A stretch of DNA of 64,000 nt from Odontesthes bonariensis (taxonomy: Eukaryota > Chordata > Actinopteri > Atheriniformes > Atherinopsidae): assembly GCF_027942865.1 (NCBI RefSeq), contig NC_134509.1, positions 24,734,697 through 24,798,696 on the forward strand, written 5' to 3'. How positions within the stretch are numbered: position 1 is the stretch's first letter; the number at the start of each line of letters is the position of its first letter. Position numbers and translations under genes: made by a program. Shown here in pieces: positions 36,101-46,200 of this stretch. The notes beneath the pieces were generated by a model that was not told the DNA's origin, did no database searches, and saw nothing but the letters and a program-made list of their open reading frames with translations.

Positions 36101-39100
36101 CAGTGGATCAAACACCACTACAATTTGACTGAAGATAATCCTTCTCTGTGATTTCACAGAACCGCTGAGATTCAAAGGAAATGACTCAGTTTTAGATTTC
36201 GTCCTGGGATCGGTAAGAGTTTTTATACTTCTGAATGTGTACTATTTGTTTTCCATACGTGTTTCTTATAATCCTTACTTATCTTCTGTTTTGCGCAGGG
36301 TTTTCTCGATCGTTCCCCTGTTTTCTTGGGCTTTTACACTCGTGGTTCACTCAGTTTGCCCTGCCTGAATACACCTCTGTTGTACATTGCTGGAATCCTC
36401 ACCATCCTCTTCCTCAGTATTGTAATGGTGGTCCGGAGGTTAGTGATCAATAGCAAAGCCATAAAAAATGTTTCCAGACAATTTTCATTATATTTGCACA
36501 CCTCTTACAGAACAACAGTCGGATACAAGCACACCTGGATGGTTGGAAAGCGTTACAGTGTGAATGTAAGCTTTAAGATCTTCTGTGGCTGGGACTTCAC
36601 CATCCAGGACCCTGCGGCTGCCAAACTCAAGAAGAGTTTCGTCAGAAATGACCTCAAGGTAAAAGGACACACACTTTACCTGATCATCAACCACACATGT
36701 TCATTTATTTGTTTTGGCTGCAGGCCCAATGCTGGCAAAGTCTCAGAAATTATGGACAAAATATTAGAGGTGTGTCTCTGTGTAGGGCAACAGTTACCCA
36801 ACATCACACATCTAATTAGGGTAACTGGCAACAGATCGGTAAGGAGATTTGGTCGATGTCGTTGTCTACGCCACATGATAATGTGTTATGGCAACCATTG
36901 TCAGTGTACAAAATGCATCACTGCATCCACAAATGTTCAAGGAGAACTGCGGTATTTTCAACATTAAGCCTCTTTTTTGAGTCGTCTGCAATGTTTTAGA
37001 ACCCCCCTCACCGCTTTTTTGATGTTTTGCCATTCTGAAGCAGGTTGAGAAGAATCAAAATTAGGCAAATACCGGAGACAGCAGTAAACATCAAAAAAGC
37101 GGTGAGGGGGGTTCTAAAACATTGCAGACGACTCATAAAAGAGGCTTAATGTTGAAAATACCGCAGTTATCCTTTAAGTTAAAACTCTAGCAGGTGAAAA
37201 CTGAATGAATGAATAAATTAATAAATAAATAAAGTTTCATAAAGACCCTCCAACTTCCCTGGGTTAGAGTGCTTTCTAGATCAATTTAAGCTATGTCCTC
37301 TGTCTGAAGTGGGGAGAGGCCTTCCAGTTTGTTGTCAGTTCAACAGTTAAAAAGTGGAATGGTTTTACATTAGTGTGCGTGACAGATGTGCAAGTAGTTT
37401 GCACATCTGTGAAGGCACCACTAGCACTAACAACAACAATGTGTGAAATATAAATAAGAACAGACTGCAATGATTTGCATATCTCATATACCAATAAAGG
37501 ATTCACCACTAAAAAGTTGGGACATGTTGGTCATGTTTACCACGGTGTAGCATCCCATCTTCTTTAAACATCTGGGAACAGAGGGGTCCAGCTGTTGGAC
37601 TTTTGGGAAAGGAATGTTTTCCCATCATTGTCTGATATAGGATTCTAGCAGCTCAACAGCCTTTGGTCTTTTTTGTTGTCTTTTGTGTTTCGTGATGCTC
37701 TAAATGTTTTCAGTTGTTGAAAGTTCAGCCCAGCACCTGGACTCTTCTACTATGAAGTATTAGTATTGTCGTGCTGAAATATGCAAGGCCTTCCCTGAAA
37801 AAAAGCATCTAGATGGGAGCGTAAGTTGCTCTAAAACCTGTATAAACCTTTCAGCACTGATGGTGTCTCTCCAGATGTGCAGGTTGCCAGTTCCACAGGC
37901 ACTAATGCACCCCCATACCATCAGAGAGCCAGTCCCAACTTTTTTGGAAACAGTGTTGCAAGTGTGCAATAGATGGCAGTTTGTATAGTTTTCCTCACAT
38001 TTAGCATCCTCTAAGAGCTACGCTCTGGCACATTATCCTGTATTGAATTGAAATATATGGTTCAAGGAATGTTACGTACAATCTACAATCTTACAAGATG
38101 GTTCTTCTGATGCTGTTCTGGAGTCTTTGGGTTGTGAAAACTGATTGATTTTAACACTGGTGCAGTGAAAAAACTTAAAAAGCCTTCTGTTTCTCTGTCG
38201 CAGCTCTTTTTAGAGGAGCAGAGCTTCTCCTTGCGGAAAGCTCAGAGGACACTTGGACAGAAGGTGCGTCTCTACCTGCTCAGGTTCATCCTCAACTTGT
38301 TTGTTTTGTCTCTGCTGGGTGGAGCCTTTTATCTCATCTACTTCTCAACTAAAAAATCCCTCACAGTGGTAAGGATTTGATCCTACAGATATTGTTTTGT
38401 TACAGGGTGTAATTAAATATTAGATTTGTTAAATAACTTTTCATGTGTGGCTGTTTTTCTTAGAGCACTACTGCTTACCACTGGTTGGTCAGTCTGGTAC
38501 TTCAATATCTTCCTCCCATCTCCATCAGCTTCGTCAACCTAGTTCTCCCGCACATATTCCGTAAAATTTCGTCTTTCGAAGATTACTCCTTCACCATTCA
38601 AGTGAATGCCACTCTTGTGAGGTATGATGCAAAAGTAGATAAACACCTGTTGTGCACAGTGACAAACACACTTGCAAAGGTTAACTAAGTTTTCTTTATT
38701 TTCAGGAGCATCTTCCTAAAGCTGGCTTCTCTGGGGATCTACTTGTATTTCATCTTCATAAATGTGAGTTGAGAGTAAAACTTCTTGTTTCGAGTAAACT
38801 GAGCTCAGACACAGAAGCACTGTCCTTGTTACGTGTCATCTTTGACCCAGTTTTCTTTTTCTTATTCATGTTTCTATCTGTAGCTGTCTTCTTCATGCTG
38901 GGAAAACCAGTTTGGCAGAGAGATGTACAAGATGTGCATTTTCAACTTCCTCGCCACATTCTGCAATGCCTTTCTCTTTAACTACCCCAGGAAGTGGGTT
39001 TGTTTGAGATCAACAGTCTCTTTCTTTCTTAGTCATGAATGTTGTGGTTTGAACGGAAACATAGTAGGTGCTTGATGTCTCTCCTGAGCTCATTATAGAG

Positions 39101-41376
39101 ATCAATATAGACTCATTTTCTGTTAATGTGATCTGAATAAATATCCTTCCTCTCTTCCCTCTGTTTGACAGGCTTTTGCATGAGAAGTACCCTAGATCTT
39201 TACTGGCTCAGTTGTCCGGGAAACAACGTTTCCTGATCCCTTTCAATGTGCTAGACCTAGTATATGGTCAGACTGTGTCTTGGGTTGGAGTCTACTACTG
39301 CCCTCTGCTGCCTCTGATAGGAACTGTCACGCTGCTGGCCACATTCTACATCAAAAAGGTTGTCTGAAACATGAGAGTTTTTTAATGTAACTACTTTAGC
39401 TTATCTTGCTTGTCATTAAAAAATGAAAGCCATGCTTTGTGTCAGGAAAGCAAAGAAGAGGATCCAACTAAACAGGATGTCACAGGCAGGAAATATAGCT
39501 AAAAAGCTTAGCTGAACAGTTGGATAAGTAAGTTGTGGTCGATGGGTGATCCGACTGGAAAACTGAGGATCTCTAGTGAGTGAAAGGGGTGATACATGAA
39601 AACAGAACTCAATTAAAGATGACTTGTTATGCCTTTTTTCACAAGTTGGCACGATTACGTGAGGCCTTGATTAGAAATGCGTGACATGCTTAGGTCAAAA
39701 TACCACAGAACGACTGTACAGCAGCTCCTTTTTCCACAATGAATTTCCATCTCCGTTGACCTGTTTTGGTTGTGTAGTGATGCACACAGTCCTTAGTTTG
39801 TGTCTAAGACGCACTAATGAAGTAGATGTGTCTGTCTCTGTCTCACTGTGTGTCTTCAGTTCAGCGTCCTGCGCTGCTGTGTGGCAGAGCAGCGGATGTT
39901 TCGAGCGTCCAGCTCCTCAGTTTTATTCCACTTCATGTTGCTGCTGGGTCTCCTGATGGCTGCAGCCACACTGGGCTACAACCTCTACCAGCACAAAGAC
40001 ATCAACATGTACTGACCTTTCTGGAACTCTTTTAGAACTCGTTTTTTGTCTTGGTACAACTGTCCAGCTACAATTTATTTATTTTTATTGAACTTTTTAG
40101 CGCTAGAAGGACAGATTTGCATGTCTGCTCTCTGCTCCAGGCACTCCTGTGGTCCTTTTGGAAACGGAGAAACTGTGTTTAATGTGACAGGAGTTTGCGT
40201 GGAAAGTCTTCCCAGCCCAGTCCAGACCACTCTCCGCTACCTGGCCTCTGAGGCCTTTGCCCTGCCACTCTTGCTAGCTGAGATGTAAGTATGCAAAGTA
40301 ACTGCAGATTTAAAAATACCTGTGCAGTATATTGATTTCCATTTTTCTTTTTAAATGTGCTGTTTATCAAATATGACATGAATCACACTCCTTCCTCAGC
40401 ATCATCTTGACTTCATATGTGTCACGGAAGCGTGCCAATCAGAAGGCCATTGAGAGACTAAAGGACATGCTGGTTATGGTGCGTACCTTCAATCAAACAA
40501 TGTGTTTGAAAGTTTCTATATTTCTGCAAAATGAGCCCAAATACCATCAAACGTGCACTGATAATGAACAGTCCTAAAATAAAGACGACACTGTTAATTA
40601 TTAATGATAAAAATGATCTAATATTACATATCCGCGAGTGGTAAAATGTTATGACTCGATGGATTAGCAGGTCATTTAAAGGTGAAATCTGAGACGGGTG
40701 TTTTCATTTAGGTGTAAGAGGGCGTCCTGTTTTGTATGAAGGTTAGGGATCTATCAAAGTCTGATCTTCACAGCACAGAAGTGTGTTTACAGAAGTGTGT
40801 TACATGTTGAAGAAAGGGAAGTTACTGAGATCTCAGACCTCAGGTTGGAAAAGATTTTAAAACCACCTCAAGAGTCAGGCAGCTTGAATTCACACCCAGG
40901 CAACTTGTGTACAACCTTTTGCCGCTTGTTACTCTGTAACAGGATTATCTGTGCTATTTTTCTCTTGTTTGTTTGATTTGGCTCTCTTTTGGTACTTTTA
41001 GGTCTTGTGTAAAAAGCAGATGATGTTTTAGGTCATATTTATGCAGAAAAATGATTGGTTCAGAAACTTTCAAGCACCAACAAATCACTTACTGCAAGAC
41101 GATAAGAAAACATGCGAGTTACACCCATTTTACTTGGCTCCTGTGAGGTTTGTGTATATCAGCATCTAATGTGTTTCTTCTTTCTTCTGTGTGTGTTCAC
41201 ATTGTGCCTGTAAATTTGTATGATTTCCCCTACAGAGCAGCTCAGATAAGCGTTTCCTGGTGAAGCAGCACGCCACCATGCTGAGAAATCGTAAGAACAC
41301 AAGCAGAGTCCGTTCTGCAGCAATCGAAGAGGACGCCCCCCTCAGTCCTCGAAAAGACGCTCCTCCTTATAGCTAA
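30109..41376 (+). CDS. tmc8: tmc8 (EVER2), transmembrane channel-like protein 8
   Basis: Sixteen coding exons: 30109-30151, 31924-32185, 35670-35818, 35941-36075, 36160-36212, 36299-36438, 36511-36658, 38204-38368, 38464-38621, 38706-38763, 38884-38993, 39172-39358, 39860-40008, 40141-40284, 40400-40478, 41236-41376. They encode 706 aa (human about 726). TMC landmarks: EIFDLLPSIQASR near the N terminus, LLPWQHTLHKIEGRFGVGVKAY, LGPTGFYGRG, FLGFYTRG, CGWDFTIQDP, EEQSFSLRKAQRTL, the TMC motif CWENQFGREMYKM (about 442), and PFNVLDLVYGQTVSWVG. In mammals TMC8 pairs with TMC6 and CIB1 in the ER membrane. It lies head-to-head with tmc6, as in human. Exon 13 uses a weak GTACTG donor; without splicing there the protein would end at once (MY stop). 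Introns 1 and 2 hold transposons. Confidence 0.95.
30480..31620 (-). mobile_element. Tc1/mariner-type transposon relic in tmc8 intron 1
   Basis: The minus strand begins with a transposase start near 31340 (MPRRKDISNDL, then a stop). It continues through LMIWACSAATGPGHLAV and STMNSSGYQSILES to QQDNDPKHSSKS around 30760. Several stops and frame changes make it inactive. It belongs to the same family as the copy at 2690-3602 but keeps most of the coding length. Boundaries are approximate. Confidence 0.75.
33420..35500 (+). mobile_element. Non-LTR retrotransposon (jockey/CR1-like LINE), 5'-truncated, in tmc8 intron 2
   Basis: Open frames 33541-33981 and about 33976-34988 together cover a reverse transcriptase. 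Visible are EEEIKAVVNKLKNKSS, the GYR-type block (FTNYRQVSLLP), NGQYGFRPKRSTTMAI, motif A FIDLKKAFDTIDH, GLPQGILAPLLFNLYIND, and the catalytic FVDD at 34272-34283. After these come LNLNKTKVI, KFLGITFDNKLSW and a Cys-poor C-terminal domain. At least two frameshifts (about 33575 and 33976) and a stop at 34986-34988 within a conserved block disable it. No endonuclease domain remains. The 3' tail holds a TATG-type microsatellite and an AATAAA-rich end. The family name is tentative. Confidence 0.85.
35203..35272 (+). repeat. (TATG/TATA)n microsatellite in the LINE 3' region
   Basis: Alternating GTATGTATATATG and TATATATA units with TGTATGTG variants. Its place just after the LINE coding region suggests it arose in the LINE 3' UTR. 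Confidence 0.75.
36940..37173. mobile_element. Small TTAA-flanked palindromic element in tmc8 intron 7
   Basis: AGGAGAACTGCGGTATTTTC at the left and its reverse complement (GAAAATACCGCAGTTATCCT) at the right, with a right flank TTAA (37174-37177) and left flank TTCA (36936-36939, one change from TTAA). The arms of about 90 bp match nearly perfectly around a spacer of about 55 bp. It is 234 bp in all, with no coding content. Confidence 0.8.
37440..37980 (-). mobile_element. Tc1/mariner relic, common teleost family, in tmc8 intron 7
   Basis: The minus frame 37969-37760 reads KKVGTGSLMVWGCISACGTG, then a block like AERFIQVLEQ..LPSR, then FSGKALHISARQY, which matches transposases of an abundant fish Tc1-like family. 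The non-coding end carries the AAAAAGTTGGGACATG motif near 37510, also seen at 47830, 53120 and 55780. Rearranged and inactive. Confidence 0.7.
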
Positions 41377-41672
41377 ACTGATTTATATGCCGTGTCTGTC
41401 AGCAGACTTTGGCTTAACGTTAAAATCCTGGTCAGGGTGACCACAGCTGGCAGGAGGCCTGAAGTGATCAAAAACTAAGAAGTTAGCAGTGTTGTATAGT
41501 AACGAAGTAAAAATACTTCACTACTGTACTTAAGTATATTTTGGAATACTTTGTACTTTCCTCGAGTTTAAAATTTTTTGACAACTTTCGCTTTTACTTC
41601 ACTATATTTCCGAACTTAATTGCATACTTTTACTCCAATACATTTTCATTGTTCGGTTTAGTTACTCGTTAC

Positions 41673-41678
<6 letters not shown>

Positions 41679-41710
<32 letters not shown>
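41679..41710 (+). repeat. (GA)16 microsatellite
   Basis: Uninterrupted GA dinucleotides inside the hAT-type element. Confidence 0.9.
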
Positions 41711-41713
<3 letters not shown>

Positions 41714-42180
41714 CACAACAGTGTTTTAAATTCTATCTTACAGAAACTCCCCTTTTTTAGGTTTTAAGGTAGTTTTACAAAAAAGGTCTTCCTCTTCAGA
41801 GGAACTGAGTTATTTTATTTATTTTTTAGAAAGGTTTACAAAAGGGGTTTCAAACTCGACTCCCTCTTCAGATGCCAGATAAGCTTCAGTTTTCTCCTAT
41901 TTTTTTCTTTGAATTTAGTTTATAATGATGGTAATCAGAGTAGCAGCCTCTTTTGTTTCATTTTTTTCTTAATGGTGTAATGTAGGCCTCATTTTCAGCA
42001 CTGACCTTACTTGAAGAAGAAAAACTTAAAGGTTCACAAAGTTTGTATTTTCTGTCTAAACCTGGTCTAAATGTTGCCTGCACTTGGTTGTGTGTAGATT
42101 TTAAGTTTATTTGACCTTCAAAGTTCAAACTGCATTTGCCTTGTTTACTTTTTACTTATACTTTTCATTACATTACTTAA

Positions 42181-42550
42181 AGGTGGGGTCTGTGATGTTT
42201 TCTGGAGCATTTTTTATCATTTTGTCTGAAAACCTCCTCACGACATTGCACCCACTAAAATAGAATGTTTGGGAAAAAAACAAAATATTTTAGTCCATTG
42301 TAGAGGGTGTAGCAAGAGGAAATGTCTGACCAATAGAAGTAATGATGAGAGTTACTTCTATTGGATTCTGACACGCCAATCAACCGTCAGCCCCCCTCCC
42401 CCCTCCCCCCTGCGCGTTCACAGATACATGACTCGTTCATGTGTTTTGAAGGCGTGGTTTTGAGGGGTGGGCTGAAGGGAGAGGCAAGGTTGTGTATTTT
42501 CAAAAATATAGCTTGCAGGAACCGTTTTTCCAAGATCTCATACCCCACCT
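42181..42550. mobile_element. TTAA-flanked element nested inside the hAT-type element
   Basis: AGGTGGGGT at 42181 and ACCCCACCT ending at 42550 are flanked by TTAA on both sides (42177-42180 and 42551-42554). An internal hairpin (CCAATAGAAGTAA with its complement, about 42330-42365) and a C-rich tract lie in the body. The nesting shows it inserted after the host element. Confidence 0.8.
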
Positions 42551-42937
42551 TTAAGTACATCTATTTTTACAGTAATTCTCACACTTAAGTACAAGACGTT
42601 TCGGATACTTTAAGACTTTAACTCAAGTAACATTTCAGTCAGTCACTTGGACTTTTACCAAAGTCATATTTTGGAGGGGTACCTATACTTTTACTTGAGT
42701 GTGAGATTTCAGTACTTTATACAACACTGGAAGTCAGACTGATGAACTCTACTTTTACAGATACAATAATTACAAAGATAAGAAATACAGCTATGACCAG
42801 TATTAATGTGACCATCATGTGATGTATTGTGTTGCTTTTTATGTGACCGATAAGTATTTTGTCCTTGTGAATGTGTAAAGCTTTACTAATACAATTTGTA
42901 TATAAACTTTTTATGTGCTTAATATATTCATACAACC

Positions 42938-42943
42938 AATAAA
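42938..42943 (+). terminator. Candidate tmc8 polyadenylation signal
   Basis: AATAAA, 1.56 kb after the stop and downstream of the hAT-type insertion. Inferred. Confidence 0.3.
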
Positions 42944-43230
42944 ACTAGTATCATTCATGAATTTAAATTCCCCATACTGAAGTGACTGTGAATGTTTTGT
43001 TTTTTTTCCTGATTCACATCAAAGTCTTTTGGGGTTTATGCATGTTTTTAAGCTTTACTTGCATGTGACATCATAAAGACTCTAAACCAAACATGCAGCG
43101 TAATACTGTATGTTATCTATTTGCAACATATGTGTAACACCCCTTCACTTTAACTCACTCACACACGCGCACACACACACAGACATGTAACCTAAAAATA
43201 AATAACAGGCAAACGATACGTGTCTTTGTT

Positions 43231-46200
43231 ATGAAGACTTGTCACACTCTTAATTTGTTGCCAGTTTTGGGTGAGTAATATAAACTGCATTAAAGATATC
43301 AACTTAAATTGATTATTTACTGGGAAAAAAAACATTATTCCAACTCATAATGTTGTTTTTTTTCAGCGCTGGCATGTTTGCTCACCAAGATAAGTAAGTG
43401 TGATGCTTCAGATACGGTGCTCAGTTTACAAATATTTGGCTTAAGTTCACTATGTTTAAAGGCCTTTTTTCAGATTATTAGAGGTAAAGGTGAACAGTAT
43501 AGTTTGGGGTGTTCTCAGGTCGAATAACACTGATTAAAATGGATGGTTACATCACATGTTATCGGGTTCCAAGCACTCTGTTTCATTTCATTTTTCCAGG
43601 TGAATCAAGCTCTTTTCAGCCACTGCTGACTGGTCCTGACATGGCCTACCTGAACACGAGGGTGACTTTCAGATGTTTTGCACCCAGCTCTTCTCCACCA
43701 GTCACCTATGAGCTGATGAGAAACGGTAGTTTTCTGATTGGCACACATGTCGATCACGAAGGGGATCAGACTGCAATATTCCGCACGAAGGTCACTGCAG
43801 CATCAGACGGGTCATACCAGTGTAAGTCGGCAGCTGGAGGAAGCACAGGAGTCAGCAACAGCATCAAACTGAGTGTTGTCAGTGAGTATCTCCTTCAGGG
43901 TGTTTTACTGAACATTACCAAAGTTCCTGTCATGCTCATAAATGTGTAATTTGTGTATTTTTAGTTCCCGCATCAAACACCAGAGTTACCTCTGAGCCCT
44001 TCCCTCCAGTCGTATACGAGGGGTCACGCATCGCCCTGAGCTGTGACGTCAACAGTGGCTCCCACCTTTCCTACACCTGGTTTTTCAACACAAAGGAGTT
44101 AAAGTCTTCAACCTCTACCCTCTATGTCTCTGGAAACAAACTTGTGATAGAGAGGGTGACTCCAGAGTGTGCTGGAAATTATTATTGCATGGCTTGGTCC
44201 GCAGTGCAGGATATCAGGAGGTTTTCCACCAGCACAGAGATCCAGGTGGTAGTCAAAGGTAAATATCAACAAAAATTCAAATGGAGCAGAAAATACTAAA
44301 TACTTTCTGTATCAGAAAGATTGTAACGTAACAGCCATTTAATAGATCACGATGCAACTTTGTGCGAGCACTCGTAGTTCTCAGAGGATGAATCCTGATG
44401 ACGTTATTCATACTGCGACGGTTGGTGGTTGATGAGTAGAGAGACAGCAGATGAGTGATTAACAGGAAACAGCTGTGCACGGAGACCTGGGAACATGACC
44501 AATACAGCCGAGGACATATAGAGACATGGAGAGAAACAAAACTGAAAGCAACTAGAAACTAATCAGAACAACAAAAACACAATTACAATTACTAAGACAG
44601 ACGGCTGAAGATTAAAGCAGAGTCACAGAGAATAATAGAGAACACTTATTTATCTTCCTACATATCACACAAACAGAGCAGTCATAGCCTTCACTCCCGG
44701 TAAACACAGAGCTCGACAAACAGGTATTCTCATAATATATGCGCCTTCAATTTGAAACATGCTGCAACAGAATCTGAAGCTGTGACGCTTTATTCTTGTA
44801 ACGGATTTTAAACTCGTTCTACGGACAATGAAAACAAGCATCCTGGGAAATTGGTTCCACACTTTGATATTTCATTCTGCTTTCACTGTAGATTAATTTG
44901 GGTTAATCACAAGAGCCTCATTGAAATGTTAGTTAGATTTAAGTTTCTCCTAACAAATAACATGTCATCTCTCTTCTCATCTTCTTGGACCAGTTTTTCT
45001 TTCAAAACCGAAGCTCTCCTTCAACATTTTCAAGGTTTCAGATGGTTACCGTGGCAATGTAACATGCTGGTCATCAACAGGGAGCCCTCCGGCGAATTTC
45101 TCCCTTTTACTTGATGACAAGGAGGTTGGCTCTGTCCCAGCTACTGAGTCCCTCGCTGCCTCCTTCCAAGTCCCCATGGTACCCGGACTGGACATGGGTG
45201 AGGCTCGATGTCGAGTGAAAACTGAGATGCAGGAGCTGAAAAGTGTGCCTGTGACTCTGGAAGTAGGTGAGACGTGCAAGATGTTTTCTCTTTCAGTGAT
45301 CCACGGGCTTTAATTCTGCTCTTCACTAACTGTTCTCCTCCCTCCTGCCTTTCCAGTCCCAGTCGGAGGGGATGTAAAAGTGGAAGTGGACTATCTGTAC
45401 ACGGCTGAATCCAAACTGTCTGCTGCCAGCTTGAGCTGTCAAATCAGCAGAGGAACCTTCCCTTTTATCTCTTGGCTTTTGAACAACTCTGTCCTTCCTT
45501 CTGGGTCACATGTGGATTCTCAGATTCAGCTCATTCCGTCTCAGTTAGCCGTCACCGACCAAAGACAAACCCTCATCCTCACTGAGCTCAGACCAGAGGA
45601 TTCTGGGTATTACCGCTGCAGGGCCAGAGACAGCTACGATGACTCTGGGCCATGGCTGGAGAGTGCAGCTGTGCTGGTCCAAGTCACAGGTGAATGGATC
45701 AGCAGTAGGCCCAGAGTAACAGTGGTCTTAAAGGAATAGTTGCAGACTTTAGGAATGAGCTTGATTATGTTCCTACAAAAAAAGATCAATATCACTCTCT
45801 ACACTCGCTACAGTCAGTCATTAATATATCAGCAGCTTAGCACAAAGCATAACAGCCGATAGACTTAGACTAAGTATCAGAGAGTAAATAATCATTTTCC
45901 TGAGTCCTGAAATAAAGTTTAGACTCGGACTTTTTTAATTTAGGAAACAGAAGGGCTGCTCTGCTGGGATTTCTTTTCACATTGTTAGCCATATCTGACT
46001 AAAACCTGTGCAGCAACCTGGCAGATAGGAAAAGATTAAATAATAAGCCCTCAGAAGACCGTCTAGTCTGTCATGATTTACATTACCTTTCAGTTTAAAA
46101 AGGAAAGTTATAAGTTATAAAGCTATAAAGCTATAACTTAGCTATGCTAGTCTGACAGCTTAAGCCAGAATAAGGACTTTAAAAACATAAAAGTGCTTAT

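Larger units (their letters stand above)
41487..42729. mobile_element. Non-autonomous hAT-type element downstream of tmc8
   Basis: Terminal repeats CAGTGTTGTATA at 41487 and TATACAACACTG ending at 42729 are flanked by 8-bp target copies GAAGTTAG (41479-41486) and GAAGTCAG (42730-42737), differing by one base. An 8-bp duplication and CAGTG ends are typical of hAT elements. The ends also contain repeated TACTTTTACTTGAGT-like motifs. It lies between the tmc8 stop and a candidate poly(A) signal at 42938, so it may be transcribed in the 3' UTR. A second element and a GA repeat are nested inside. Confidence 0.85.

Noticed and set aside
43600-43881. Calling receptor 1 a true pecam1 or fcrl gene
   Set aside because: Domain style fits the group, but human PECAM1 and FCRL genes lie elsewhere and the tail lacks ITIM/ITSM motifs, so a specific name is not supported.
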